From JASJBU01 sp039714735 (lineage in GTDB: Bacteria; Pseudomonadota; Gammaproteobacteria; Chromatiales; Chromatiaceae): a stretch of 64,000 nt of DNA. Below, piece after piece: positions 34,080 to 48,700 of this stretch. The notes below the pieces were generated by a model. The model was not told the DNA's origin. It saw nothing but the letters and a program-made list of their open reading frames with translations, and did not search any database. The stretch lies in contig JBDLIT010000005.1 of NCBI GenBank assembly GCA_039714735.1, positions 1-64,000 of the forward strand, written 5' to 3'. Numbering within the stretch: position 1 is the stretch's first letter; the number at the start of each line of letters is the position of its first letter. A program made the position numbers and the translations under genes.

Positions 34080-34907
34080 TTATTTGCGATTTCTACGACG
34101 TACGATCATTTTGTCCGTACGTTTGTTGGTTCGTGTTTTGTATCCCTTGGTTGGAACACCCCATGGTGAAACAGGATGACGGCCACCGGATGTCCTACCT
34201 TCACCACCACCATGTGGGTGGTCGACCGGGTTCATTGCGACACCGCGCACGGTTGGACGTATACCTTTCCAACGCTTGGCTCCAGCCTTGCCGAGTGAAC
34301 GCAGGTTGTGCTCGGAGTTCGATACCTCACCGACAACGGCGCGGCAGTCGGCCATAACCTTGCGCATTTCACCTGAACGCAGGCGCAAGGTTGCATACTC
34401 GCCTTCACGAGCAACCAGTTGCACGGAAGCACCTGCCGAGCGGGCCATTTGTGCGCCTTTACCAGGCTTCATTTCCACACAATGAACCACCGAACCGATA
34501 GGGATACCCCGCAACGGCAGGCAGTTACCCACCTTGATCGGCGCCTCGATTCCAGACTCAACCTCATCACCCACTGCCAATTTTCTGGGGGCAATGATAT
34601 AGCTGCGTTCACCATCCGCATAGCGGATCAGTGCAATATGCGCAGTGCGGTTCGGATCATATTCAAGCCTTTCAACAACCGCAGGTATACCCTGCTTGTT
34701 GCGCTTGAAATCAATGATCCTGTAGCGCTGTTTATGACCCCCGCCACGATGTCGTGTGGTGATACGACCCTTATTGTTGCGCCCACCAGTCTTTGACTTC
34801 TTATCCAGCAGAGGTCCATAGGGAGCGCCCTTATGAAGGTCCGCATTTACGACTTTCACCACAAAGCGTCGGCCGGGTGAAGTCGGTTTTGATTTTACGA
34901 CTGCCAT
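34080..34907 (-). CDS. rplB: 50S ribosomal protein L2
   Basis: This 275-aa protein is needed for subunit joining and peptidyl transfer. It has NNKGRITTRHRGGGHKQRYR, KAGAKRWKGIRPTVRGVAMN, and the signature PVDHPHGGGEGRTSGGRHP with the functionally key His. Length and position between rplW and rpsS are typical. Confidence 0.98.
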   Translation of the reverse strand: MAVVKSKPTSPGRRFVVKVVNADLHKGAPYGPLLDKKSKTGGRNNKGRITTRHRGGGHKQRYRIIDFKRNKQGIPAVVERLEYDPNRTAHIALIRYADGERSYIIAPRKLAVGDEVESGIEAPIKVGNCLPLRGIPIGSVVHCVEMKPGKGAQMARSAGASVQLVAREGEYATLRLRSGEMRKVMADCRAVVGEVSNSEHNLRSLGKAGAKRWKGIRPTVRGVAMNPVDHPHGGGEGRTSGGRHPVSPWGVPTKGYKTRTNKRTDKMIVRRRNRK

Positions 34908-34930
34908 TCTCTCAATCCCGTATACTTGGT

Positions 34931-35227
34931 TCAGGCGCCAGCAGAGAAATCGATTTCACTGCCGGGCAGGAGACGTACGTATGCCTTTCTCCAATCGGAG
35001 CGTCGGCCTTGGATAGCGCCAAAACGCTTCTTTTTACCTTTTACGTTGACTACCTGAACACGATCTACTTTGACATCGAACAGTTTCTCTACTGCTCGTG
35101 CAATTTCACGCTTGGTCGCGTCAGTCGCCACCCGGAAGGTGTATTGCTGATTGGCATCCGCCGCGATACTGCTCTTTTCAGAAACCAAAGGGCTTAACAA
35201 CACCTTCATCAGACGTTCGCTGTTCAT
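34931..35227 (-). CDS. rplW: 50S ribosomal protein L23
   Basis: This 98-aa exit-tunnel protein has LSPLVSEKSSIAADANQQYT, FRVATDATKREIARAVEKLF and VKGKKKRFGAIQGRRSDWRK. Its start overlaps the rplD stop by 4 bp (ATGA). Confidence 0.98.
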   Translation of the reverse strand: MNSERLMKVLLSPLVSEKSSIAADANQQYTFRVATDATKREIARAVEKLFDVKVDRVQVVNVKGKKKRFGAIQGRRSDWRKAYVRLLPGSEIDFSAGA

Positions 35228-35838
35228 GCCAAACGCTCCTCAATCTTTTTAAGTGCTGACTCAGTCACGAGTACTTTCTCATAAGCAATCAGGCTAACCG
35301 GATCGATTTCCGCTACATCACGAATATCGACGCCGTACAGGTTACGCGCTGCCAGATAAAGATTTTCATCTGGATTTTCGCAAATCAGCAAGACATCTTT
35401 GAGGCCCAGTTCATTCAGTTTGCCAACCAGCTCCTTCGTCTTAGGTGCTGATACACTGAAGTCACTAACCGCAACGAGCCTATCCTGCCGAATCAATTCG
35501 GAAAGTATTGAACACACTGCGCCACGATACATCTTGCGATTGATCTTCTGCGCGTAACTGCGTGGAGCAGCGGCAAAAGTGGCCCCGCCACTACGCCAGA
35601 TAGGGCTGCGACTGGTGCCTGACCGAGCACGACCCGTACCTTTTTGACGCCATGGCTTGGCGCCGCCGCCGCGTACTTCAGAGCGGGTCTTCTGTGCCTT
35701 TGTTCCAGCACGGGCTCCCGCCATGTGTGCGGTGACAACCTGATGAATCAGGCCTTCCTTCAGGTCAGCAGCAAACACTGCATCAGAAACCTGAATGGTC
35801 TGATTATCTTCGCCAGTGGATTGAATATTAAGATCCAT
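35224..35838 (-). CDS. rplD: 50S ribosomal protein L4
   Basis: This 204-aa protein contains the tunnel loop GGGAKPWRQKGTGRARSGTS and SPIWRSGGATFAAAPRSY. In E. coli L4 represses the S10 operon through a leader before rpsJ. Here tuf lies directly before rpsJ with almost no spacer, so that control would have to work differently. Confidence 0.98.
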   Translation of the reverse strand: MDLNIQSTGEDNQTIQVSDAVFAADLKEGLIHQVVTAHMAGARAGTKAQKTRSEVRGGGAKPWRQKGTGRARSGTSRSPIWRSGGATFAAAPRSYAQKINRKMYRGAVCSILSELIRQDRLVAVSDFSVSAPKTKELVGKLNELGLKDVLLICENPDENLYLAARNLYGVDIRDVAEIDPVSLIAYEKVLVTESALKKIEERLA

Positions 35839-35843
35839 CAGAA

Positions 35844-36494
35844 TTAACCTTTATTCTTCATCTTGATCGCCGGCGTCACAATGACATTTCCGCCTTTGGA
35901 ACCGGGCACTGAGCCTTTCACTAGAATCAGATTACGTTCTGTATCGACACGTACTACTTCGAGATTCTGCTGACTGCGTTGCACCGCACCCATATGCCCT
36001 GCCATTTTCTTACCCTTGAAAACGCGGCCAGGCGTCTGGCACTGTCCGATGGAACCTGGAGCGCGATGTGAAATCGAGTTACCGTGGGTTGCGTCCTGCA
36101 TGTGGAAGTTGTGACGCTTCACACCACCCTGAAAACCCTTACCCTGAGTCTGGCCGCGCACATCGACAATTTGACCCGCAGTAAACAGGTCTGCCTTGAT
36201 TTCACTACCAAGCTCGATTCCTTCCGCCTCACTATCCTCAAGGCGAAACTCCCATAAACCAGCTCCCGCTTCAACGCTGGCTTTGGAAAAATGCCCTGCT
36301 TCGGCTTTATTCACCTTAGAGGCCTTACGGCTACGGGTTGTCACCTGGATTGCCAGATAACCATCTACGTCCGCATTTTTTAGCTGGGAGACTCTATTTG
36401 GCTCCACTTCAATGACGCTTACCGGTACGGAAACACCATCTTCAGTGAAGACCCTGGTCATGCCAGCTTTACGCCCGACTACTCCAATCGTCAT
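35844..36494 (-). CDS. rplC: 50S ribosomal protein L3
   Basis: This 216-aa protein has MTIGVVGRKAGMTRVFTEDG, DVRGQTQGKGFQGGVKRHNF and GSIGQCQTPGRVFKGKKMAG, the last including the glutamine that is methylated by PrmB in relatives. It follows rpsJ by 11 bp. Confidence 0.98.
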   Translation of the reverse strand: MTIGVVGRKAGMTRVFTEDGVSVPVSVIEVEPNRVSQLKNADVDGYLAIQVTTRSRKASKVNKAEAGHFSKASVEAGAGLWEFRLEDSEAEGIELGSEIKADLFTAGQIVDVRGQTQGKGFQGGVKRHNFHMQDATHGNSISHRAPGSIGQCQTPGRVFKGKKMAGHMGAVQRSQQNLEVVRVDTERNLILVKGSVPGSKGGNVIVTPAIKMKNKG

Positions 36495-36505
36495 TGTTCT
36501 TAACC

Positions 36506-36817
36506 TCAGTTCAGTTTGATCTGCACGTCTACGCCGGCAGCCAAATCGAGCTTCATCAACGCATCTACGGTTTTGTCGGTTGGTTCGACAATATCCAGCA
36601 GGCGTTTGTGTGTGCGAATCTCATACTGGTCTCGCGCATCTTTATTGACATGCGGCGAAATCAGCACAGTGTAACGTTCTTTCTTAGTCGGCATGGGAAT
36701 CGGGCCACGCACCAGCGCACCTGTGCGCTTAGCGGTTTCCACTATTTCACGCGCAGACTGATCAATCAGTCGATGATCGAACGCTTTCAGACGAATACGA
36801 ATTCTCTGGTTTGCCAT
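36506..36817 (-). CDS. rpsJ: 30S ribosomal protein S10
   Basis: This 103-aa protein (NusE) is MANQRIRIRLKAFDHRLIDQ, GPIPMPTKKERYTVLISPHV and RTHKRLLDIVEPTDKTVDAL. I start at ATG 36817; a GTG two codons earlier abuts the tuf stop. There is no room for an S10 leader, so it is read through from tuf. Confidence 0.97.
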   Translation of the reverse strand: MANQRIRIRLKAFDHRLIDQSAREIVETAKRTGALVRGPIPMPTKKERYTVLISPHVNKDARDQYEIRTHKRLLDIVEPTDKTVDALMKLDLAAGVDVQIKLN

Positions 36818-36823
36818 TATCAC

Positions 36824-38014
36824 TTACTCGATAATCTTGGAGACCACACCGGCCCCAACGGTCCGGCCACCTTCACGGATCGCAAAGCGCAGACCGTCTT
36901 CCATCGCGATCGGCGCGATCAGCTTGACGACCATCTTTACGTTGTCACCCGGCATCACCATCTCCACACCCTCAGGCAGGTCGCAGGCGCCGGTGACATC
37001 GGTGGTCCGAAAATAAAACTGCGGACGGTAGTTATTGAAGAATGGCGTGTGACGGCCACCCTCATCTTTGCTCAGCACGTACACTTCACACTCAAAATGG
37101 GTGTGCGGGGTGATGCTTTTCGGGTGCGCCAGCACTTGGCCGCGTTCAACCTCTTCGCGCTTGGTGCCGCGCAACAGGACGCCTACGTTGTCGCCCGCCT
37201 CGCCCTGATCCAGCAGCTTGCGGAACATCTCGACACCGGTACAGACGGTCTTGGCGGTCTCTTTGATGCCGACAATTTCGATCTCTTCACCGACCTTGAT
37301 CACGCCGCGCTCGATACGTCCGGTCACCACGGTGCCGCGTCCGGAGATCGAGAACACGTCTTCGATCGGCATCAGGAAGGCGCCGTCAATGGCGCGGTCC
37401 GGCTCCGGTATGTAGCTGTCCAGCGCGTCCATCAGTTTGTCGATGGACTGGCTGCCCAGTTCGCCGGTGTCGCCTTCCAGCGCTTTCAGCGCGGAGCCGA
37501 CGATGATCGGGGTGTCGTCACCCGGGAAGTCGTAGCTGTCGAGCAGCTCGCGCACTTCCATCTCGACCAGTTCCAGCAGCTCTTCGTCATCCACCATGTC
37601 GGCCTTGTTCAGGTAGACGATGATGTAGGGCACACCCACCTGACGGGAGAGCAGGATGTGCTCACGGGTCTGGGGCATGGGGCCATCCGCTGCAGAGACC
37701 ACCAGGATCGCGCCATCCATCTGCGCCGCACCGGTGATCATGTTCTTTACATAGTCCGCATGTCCGGGACAGTCCACGTGCGCATAGTGACGCTTCTCTG
37801 ACTCGTACTCCACATGGGCGGTGGCGATGGTGATACCACGCTCACGCTCTTCCGGGGCGTTGTCGATCTGATCAAAGGCGCGCTGCTCGCCGCCGTACTT
37901 GGCCGCCTGGACTGTGGTGATCGCCGCCGTCAATGTGGTCTTGCCGTGGTCGACGTGACCGATCGTTCCCACGTTGACATGCGGTTTTGTGCGTTCGAAT
38001 TTTTCCTTGGACAC
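36824..38014 (-). CDS. tuf: Elongation factor Tu (copy 1)
   Basis: This 396-aa GTPase brings aminoacyl-tRNA to the ribosome: GHVDHGKTT (P-loop), DCPGHADYVKNMITGAAQMD, NKADMVDD (guanine specificity) and GGRHTPFFNNYRPQFYFRTTDVTG. It starts with GTG, 20 bp after fusA, with AGGGG upstream. Apart from the first base of the start codon it is identical over the whole reading frame to copy 2 at 53822-55012, including silent sites. Confidence 0.98.
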   Translation of the reverse strand: MSKEKFERTKPHVNVGTIGHVDHGKTTLTAAITTVQAAKYGGEQRAFDQIDNAPEERERGITIATAHVEYESEKRHYAHVDCPGHADYVKNMITGAAQMDGAILVVSAADGPMPQTREHILLSRQVGVPYIIVYLNKADMVDDEELLELVEMEVRELLDSYDFPGDDTPIIVGSALKALEGDTGELGSQSIDKLMDALDSYIPEPDRAIDGAFLMPIEDVFSISGRGTVVTGRIERGVIKVGEEIEIVGIKETAKTVCTGVEMFRKLLDQGEAGDNVGVLLRGTKREEVERGQVLAHPKSITPHTHFECEVYVLSKDEGGRHTPFFNNYRPQFYFRTTDVTGACDLPEGVEMVMPGDNVKMVVKLIAPIAMEDGLRFAIREGGRTVGAGVVSKIIE

Positions 38015-38034
38015 AGTGTTACCCCTATACCCGA

Positions 38035-40131
38035 TTACTGTTTCTTGGAAATGGCGTCAGCGATACTCGCCGGCACCTCTGAATATTTTGCAAATTCCAT
38101 GCTGTAGTTGGCGCGACCCTGCGTTGCCGATCGCAGATCGGTGGCATAGCCGAACATCTCAGACAATGGTACCTGCGCCTTGATCTGCTTGCCTGCCGGA
38201 GAATCATCCATACCCTGGACCATACCCCGACGACTACTCAGGTCGCCCATGACATCGCCCATATACTCTTCTGGCGTCACCACCTCGACCTTCATCATTG
38301 GTTCAAGCAGGACCGGCCTAGCCTTTTTGATACCCTCTTTAAAACACATCGAGCCGGCCACTTTGAAGGCCATCTCATTCGAGTCGACGTCATGATAGGA
38401 GCCGTCATACAGGGTGACCTTTACATCCACTACTGGATATCCTGCAATTACACCATTTCCCATGGCTTCCTGCACACCCTTGTCGACGGCAGGAATATAT
38501 TCTCGTGGGACAGCACCACCTACGATTTCGTTAGCGAACTCGTACCCGGCGCCTGCCTCCTGCGGCTCAATGCGCAGATAGACATGTCCATACTGACCCC
38601 GACCACCCGACTGCCTGACAAACTTGCCTTCCTGCTCGATAGAGGTGCGGATTGTTTCACGGTAGGCCACCTGTGGAGCGCCCACATTCGCCTCTACATT
38701 AAACTCACGCCTCATGCGGTCGACGATGATATCCAGGTGTAACTCACCCATACCGGCAATGATGGTCTGACCAGACTCTTCATCACTGCTGACCCGGAAA
38801 GACGGATCCTCTTGCGCAAGCTTGGATAGCGCAACACCCATTTTTTCCTGATCGGTTTTGGTCTTAGGCTCAACAGCCACTGCGATAACCGGCTCCGGGA
38901 ACTCCATGCGCTCGAGAGTTATCACCTCATTCAGAGAACAGAGGGTCTCTCCGGTCGTGACATCTTTCAGCCCTACTGCTGCAGCGATATCACCCGCACA
39001 CACCTCTTTGATCTCTTCCCGGGAGTTGGAGTGCATCTGCAGGATACGCCCGATACGCTCCTTCTTACCCTTGACCGGGTTATAGATCGTGTCGCCGGAC
39101 TTCAGCACACCGGAATAGGCGCGGAAGAAGGTCAGGGTTCCCACGAAAGGATCGGTTGCGATCTTAAATGCCAATGCCGCAAATGGCGCATTGTCGTTTG
39201 AAGGACGCTCAGCTTCCGTCTCTTCAGCATCATCCAGTACACCGCGAATAGCCGGCACATCGACTGGAGAAGGCATCAGCTCGATAACCTTGTCCAGCAC
39301 AGCCTGCACGCCTTTGTTCTTGAACGCGGACCCGCAAGTGACCGGAATGATCTCCAATCTCAGGGTTCGCACACGCAGACCCTCGAGGATCTCTTCCTCT
39401 GACAATTCCCCGTCTTCGAGATACTTCACCATCAACTCATCAGAGCCTTCGGCGGCGGCTTCGACCATATGCTCGCGCCACTCGTTGCAAGTATCGACGA
39501 GATCCGCTGGAATCTCTTCGTAGGTGAATTCCACACCCATGTTCTCTTCTGACCAGACCACCGACTTCATCTTCACCAGATCGACCAGACCCTGAAATCC
39601 CTCTTCAGCACCCACCGGCACCTGAATCGGCACCGCATTGGCGCCCAAGCGATCCTTCAACTGCTCGACGACTCGGAAAAAGTCAGCACCCATGCGATCC
39701 ATCTTATTGACGAACGCCATGCGGGGCACGCTGTATTTGTTGGCCTGACGCCAGACAGTTTCAGACTGGGGTTCGACTCCGCCTACTGCACAGAGCACGA
39801 ACACTGCGCCATCTAAAACGCGCAGGGAACGCTCAACCTCAATGGTGAAGTCAACGTGTCCAGGGGTATCGATGATATTGAAGCGATGCTCAGGAAACTG
39901 CTGAGCCATGCCGCTCCAGAAACAGGTCGTGGCAGCCGAAGTGATAGTAATACCACGCTCCTGCTCCTGCTCCATCCAATCCATGGTGGCAGCGCCATCA
40001 TGCACCTCACCGATCTTGTGAGACACACCGGTGTAATAGAGCACACGCTCGGTAGTAGTCGTTTTACCAGCATCGATGTGAGCCATGATGCCAATATTAC
40101 GATAGCGCTCAATAGGAGTTTTCCGTGCCAC
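38035..40131 (-). CDS. fusA: Elongation factor G
   Basis: This 698-aa translocase has the G domain (IMAHIDAGKTTTTERVLYYTG, DTPGHVDFTIEVERSLRVLD, NKMDRMGADF), domain IV with QSGGRGQYGHVYLRIEP, and RRGMVQGMDD near the end. It begins with GTG at 40131, preceded by AGGAG-poor sequence, and follows rpsG by about 45 bp. It belongs to the str operon. Confidence 0.98.
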   Translation of the reverse strand: MARKTPIERYRNIGIMAHIDAGKTTTTERVLYYTGVSHKIGEVHDGAATMDWMEQEQERGITITSAATTCFWSGMAQQFPEHRFNIIDTPGHVDFTIEVERSLRVLDGAVFVLCAVGGVEPQSETVWRQANKYSVPRMAFVNKMDRMGADFFRVVEQLKDRLGANAVPIQVPVGAEEGFQGLVDLVKMKSVVWSEENMGVEFTYEEIPADLVDTCNEWREHMVEAAAEGSDELMVKYLEDGELSEEEILEGLRVRTLRLEIIPVTCGSAFKNKGVQAVLDKVIELMPSPVDVPAIRGVLDDAEETEAERPSNDNAPFAALAFKIATDPFVGTLTFFRAYSGVLKSGDTIYNPVKGKKERIGRILQMHSNSREEIKEVCAGDIAAAVGLKDVTTGETLCSLNEVITLERMEFPEPVIAVAVEPKTKTDQEKMGVALSKLAQEDPSFRVSSDEESGQTIIAGMGELHLDIIVDRMRREFNVEANVGAPQVAYRETIRTSIEQEGKFVRQSGGRGQYGHVYLRIEPQEAGAGYEFANEIVGGAVPREYIPAVDKGVQEAMGNGVIAGYPVVDVKVTLYDGSYHDVDSNEMAFKVAGSMCFKEGIKKARPVLLEPMMKVEVVTPEEYMGDVMGDLSSRRGMVQGMDDSPAGKQIKAQVPLSEMFGYATDLRSATQGRANYSMEFAKYSEVPASIADAISKKQ

Positions 40132-40175
40132 GTTACAAACCTGTTTTTAAAAGAGCTAAATTAGGGTAAAACCGC

Positions 40176-40646
40176 TTACCAGCGATAATGTGAAAATGCC
40201 TTGTTGGCTTCCGCCATGCGGTGGGTGTCATCCTTTTTCTTAACTGCCGCACCCTTGTTTTCCGAGGCATCCAACAGTTCACCCGCCAGACGCATCGCCA
40301 TTGACTTCTCACTGCGTTTGCGTGAAGCATCAATCAACCAACGCATCGCCAGGGAGTTACGCCGGTTAGGACGCACTTCGACCGGCACCTGATAGGTAGC
40401 GCCACCGACCCGGCGGGATTTTACCTCAACCACCGGACGGACATTTTCCAGTGCAACATTCAGAAGATCCAATGCCTCGCCAGAGCGCCTCTCAAGCACC
40501 TGATCAAGCGCCCCATAAAGGATCTTTTCTGCCACCGACTTCTTGCCGTCGACCATCACCATGTTGATGAATTTTGCCAACAACTCACTACCATACTTAG
40601 GATCTGGCAGGGTCTGCATTCGGGCTGGAATTCGTCTTCTCGGCAT
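40176..40646 (-). CDS. rpsG: 30S ribosomal protein S7
   Basis: This 156-aa protein starts MPRRRIPARMQTLPDPKYGS and has VARKRSEKSMAMRL-type sequence (WLIDASRKRSEKSMAMRLAG) and KGAAVKKKDDTHRMAEANKA. It is the head-assembly protein and the known feedback regulator of the str operon in enterics. Confidence 0.98.
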   Translation of the reverse strand: MPRRRIPARMQTLPDPKYGSELLAKFINMVMVDGKKSVAEKILYGALDQVLERRSGEALDLLNVALENVRPVVEVKSRRVGGATYQVPVEVRPNRRNSLAMRWLIDASRKRSEKSMAMRLAGELLDASENKGAAVKKKDDTHRMAEANKAFSHYRW

Positions 40647-40690
40647 TGCTCTATCTCTAATTCACTGAATAATTATGCGCTACTGAAGTG

Positions 40691-41065
40691 TCAGCTTTTC
40701 GGCCGCTTGGCGCCGTATTTAGATCGACCCTGACGACGGCTCTCGACACCAGAGGTATCCAGGCTGCCGCGCACCACATGATAGCGAACACCAGGAAGAT
40801 CCTTCACACGACCCCCACGAATCAGCACCACCGAGTGCTCCTGGAGATTATGTCCCTCACCGCCAATGTAGCTGGTGACCTCAAAGCCGTTGGTCAGACG
40901 CACACGTGCGACCTTACGCAGGGCTGAGTTTGGTTTTTTCGGTGTAGTCGTATAAACACGCGTACACACACCACGCTTCTGCGGGCAGGCATTGAGGGCC
41001 GGCACATTACTCTTCGAGGGTTTCCGCTTCCTGGGCTTACGCACCAGCTGGTTAATCGTTGCCAT
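40691..41065 (-). CDS. rpsL: 30S ribosomal protein S12
   Basis: This 124-aa decoding-centre protein has MATINQLVRKPRKRK, TTTPKKPNSALRKVARVRLT and GGRVKDLPGVRYHVVRG. The lysines at the positions that give streptomycin resistance when altered (in TPKKPNS and GRVKDLP) are wild type. It opens the str operon 426 bp after rpoC. Confidence 0.98.
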   Translation of the reverse strand: MATINQLVRKPRKRKPSKSNVPALNACPQKRGVCTRVYTTTPKKPNSALRKVARVRLTNGFEVTSYIGGEGHNLQEHSVVLIRGGRVKDLPGVRYHVVRGSLDTSGVESRRQGRSKYGAKRPKS

Positions 41066-41491
41066 CTATATCCGTCTCCAGGGACCCTGATATTCGCATT
41101 ACATAAAAAATCGGAGAAGTCGAAAGCTGCCCGGTCCGCAGAAATAATATGCGCCGGAAGCTCGATTTCTCTGGCATTTGACTTCGCTCATTGCCACCTT
41201 CGAAAAGCTCGGCAGAGCGCTAGAAACGACAGGCCGGCATTGGGCCGGCCTGTCAGAGAGCGCGCATTCTATGCTTGCCCCAGAGTGTTGTCAAGCCAAG
41301 GAGTATCTGAAAAATTCAAACATTCCAATGACACAAAGATGTGTCGCCATTTTCCATCGCCGTAAGCGATTGATAATGAAGGAAACGCCAAATCACATTA
41401 TTCGTTTCCGTGCTCTGTTAAATCTATGGATCGACTTAACAGAGCCTCCCTAACTTACTGCCGCCAATAAACGCTGGCAGCAATTCCTGCA
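41066..41491 (-). other. rpoC-rpsL intergenic region with two hairpins
   Basis: No gene is visible. Two strong inverted repeats occur: 41229-41253 (10-bp perfect stem ACAGGCCGGC with GCCGGCCTGT) and 41412-41445 (10-bp stem GCTCTGTTAA with TTAACAGAGC, 14-nt loop). Neither is followed by a good T run in the minus direction, so they may be weak terminators or mRNA-stabilising structures at the end of rpoBC. A TATTAT box (minus strand, near 41145-41150) lies about 80 bp before rpsL and might start the str operon, but its -35 is poor. Confidence 0.5.
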
Positions 41492-45706
<4,215 letters not shown>

Positions 45707-45748
45707 GATCGCATCTCCTGCAAACGGTAACTGACCTCAGTCAGCTAC

Positions 45749-48700
45749 TCAGTCCTGTTCCAGTTCCATGTTGATACCCAGAGAGCGAATCTCTTTCACC
45801 AACACATTGAACGATTCGGGCATTCCAGCTTCCATTTGATGGTTGCCATCGACGATGTTTTTGTACATCCGGGTACGGCCGTTGACGTCGTCCGACTTGA
45901 CGGTAAGCATCTCCTGCAGGGTGTACGCAGCGCCATAGGCCTCCAGGGCCCAGACCTCCATCTCACCAAAGCGCTGACCACCGAACTGCGCCTTACCACC
46001 CAACGGCTGCTGGGTAACCAGACTGTAAGGACCGGTGGAACGGGCATGCATCTTGTCATCCACCAGGTGGTTCAGTTTCAGCATATACATGTAACCGACG
46101 GTCACCGGCCGTTGGAACGACTCGCCCGTGCGACCATCAAACAGGGTGCACTGTCCGCTTTCCGGCAGACCTGCCAGTTCCAGCATCTGCTTCACTTCGG
46201 ACTCATGGGCGCCATCGAACACCGGTGTCGCCATCGGCACACCGCCCTTCAGGTTGCCGCACATCTCCACAATCTCTGCATCCGTCATCGAATCGAGATC
46301 TTCCGACTTGCCACTGGTGTTATACACTTGATTCAGGAAACCACGCAGCTCAGCCATCTCCGCCTGTGCCTCGAGCATGGCGCCGATCTTGCGGCCCACG
46401 CCCTTGGCGGCAAAGCCCAGGTGCGTCTCCAGCACCTGTCCGACGTTCATACGCGAGGGTACGCCAAGCGGGTTGAGTACGATATCCACCGGCTCTCCAT
46501 GCTCATCGAACGGCATATCCTCCACTGGCACAATCGTCGAGATAACACCCTTATTGCCGTGGCGACCGGCCATTTTGTCACCCGGTTGGACGCGGCGTTT
46601 TACCGCCACATAGACCTTGACCATCTTCAGCACACCAGGCGCAAGATCGTCACCGGCAGTCAACTTGCGTTTCTTCTCCTCGAACTTCTCTCTGAAGGTA
46701 TCACGCTGCGCCTTCACCTGTTCGGCAATCGCCTCGAGCTGAGTGGCGGTCTCTTCCTTGCGCAGACGGATTTCAAACCATCTGTCACGTTCCAGTTCAT
46801 TGAGATAGGACTTGGTGACCTTGGCGCCGGCGGCGAGATTGTTCGGGCCGCCATCCGCCAGTTTGCCCAGCAGCATCTTTTCCACCCGCTGGAAGGTATC
46901 CTCTTCCATGATCCGCAGTTGGTCATCAAGGTCCTTACGCACCCGGGCCATCTCAATATCTTCGATCTGCAGGGCGCGGGTATCCTTTTCCACTCCGTCA
47001 CGGGTGAAGACCTGTACATCGATGACAGTACCGACCCGGCCGGAGGACGCACGCAGTGAAGTATCCTTCACATCGGAGGCCTTCTCACCAAAAATGGCGC
47101 GCAGCAGTTTTTCTTCCGGAGTCAGCTGAGATTCACCTTTTGGCGTGACCTTGCCAACTAGGATATCCCCTTCATGCACCTCGGCGCCGATATAAACGAT
47201 ACCGGATTCATCCAGTTTGGAGAGCGCCGCTTCACCCACATTCGGGATATCTCCGGTAATCTCCTCCGGACCCAGTTTGGTGTCACGGGCCATACAGGTC
47301 ATCTCTTCGATATGGATCGAAGTAAAACGATCCTCATCCACCACCCGTTCGGAGATCAGGATAGAGTCCTCGAAGTTGTAACCATTCCAGGGCATGAAAG
47401 CGACCCGCAGATTCTGCCCAAGAGCCAATTCGCCCATATCGGTGGATGGCCCATCCGCCAACACGTCACCCCTGGCAATCTCATCCTCAACGTTCACCAG
47501 TGGACGCTGATTGATGCAGGTATTCTGATTGGAGCGGGTATATTTGGTCAGGTTGTAGATGTCCACACCCGATTCACCCGCCTCGGTTTCGTTATCATTC
47601 ACCCGCACCACGATGCGCGCTGCGTCTACCGATTCGATGACACCGCCACGCTTGGACACCACGGTAACCCCGGAATCGACCGCAACCACGCGCTCCATCC
47701 CCGTTCCCACCAGTGGTTTTTCCGCACGCAGGGTCGGTACCGCCTGGCGCTGCATGTTGGAACCCATCAATGCTCGGTTGGCATCGTCATGTTCCAGAAA
47801 TGGGATCATCGATGCCGCGACAGAGACGATCTGTTTCGGCGAAACATCCAGATACTGCACCTTCTCGGGTGATGAGAGGGTAAATTCGTTTTGGAACCGG
47901 GATGAAACCAGCTCATCGGTCAGCCGCCCCTCTTCATCCATGTTGGCATTAGCCTGCGCAATAACAAAACGTCCCTCTTCAATCGCGGAAAGATAGTCAA
48001 TCTGAGAGGTAACCTTGCAATCGTTGACCTTGCGATAGGGGGTCTCCAGGAAACCGTATCGATTGGTGCGCGAATAGACCGCCAGTGAGTTGATCAGACC
48101 GATGTTCGGTCCCTCAGGGGTCTCGATGGGGCAGACCCTGCCATAGTGGGTCGGATGCACGTCACGTACTTCAAAACCAGCGCGTTCACGGGCCAAGCCG
48201 CCCGGGCCCAGGGCCGAGACACGGCGTTTGTGGGTCACCTCCGACAACGGATTGTTCTGATCCATGAACTGGGAGAGCTGACTGGAACCGAAAAACTCTT
48301 TGATCGCAGCAGAAACCGGCTTAGCGTTGATCATCTCCTGCGGCATCAGGCCTTCCGACTCAGCCTGGGTCAAACGCTCCTTGACCGCGCGCTCCACGCG
48401 CACCAGCCCGACCCGGAATTGATTTTCCGCCATCTCACCGACACAACGGATACGGCGGTTACCCAAATGATCGATATCATCCACCACACCGTTACCATTT
48501 CGGATATCGATGAGCTCTCTGAGCACTTCGATGATGTCCACATTGGAGAGAATCCCTTCACCCTCCTCATTCTCGCGACTGAGGCGGCGATTGAATTTCA
48601 TCCGGCCAACCGCAGAGAGGTCGTAACGTTCCGGGGTAAAAAACAGATTGTTGAACAGATTCTGGGCGGCTTCCTTGGTCGGCGGCTCACCGGGACGCAT

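Noticed and set aside
36494..37801. 435-codon open frame antisense to tuf copy 1 (and its counterpart at 54047-54799)
   Set aside because: It mirrors the codon pattern of tuf, has no family likeness, and appears in both tuf copies simply because they are identical.
45836..47059. 407-codon open frame antisense to rpoB, and a similar one at 43643-44605 antisense to rpoC
   Set aside because: Histidine- and leucine-rich translations typical of antisense shadows of GC-biased coding sequence; no ribosome site or motif.
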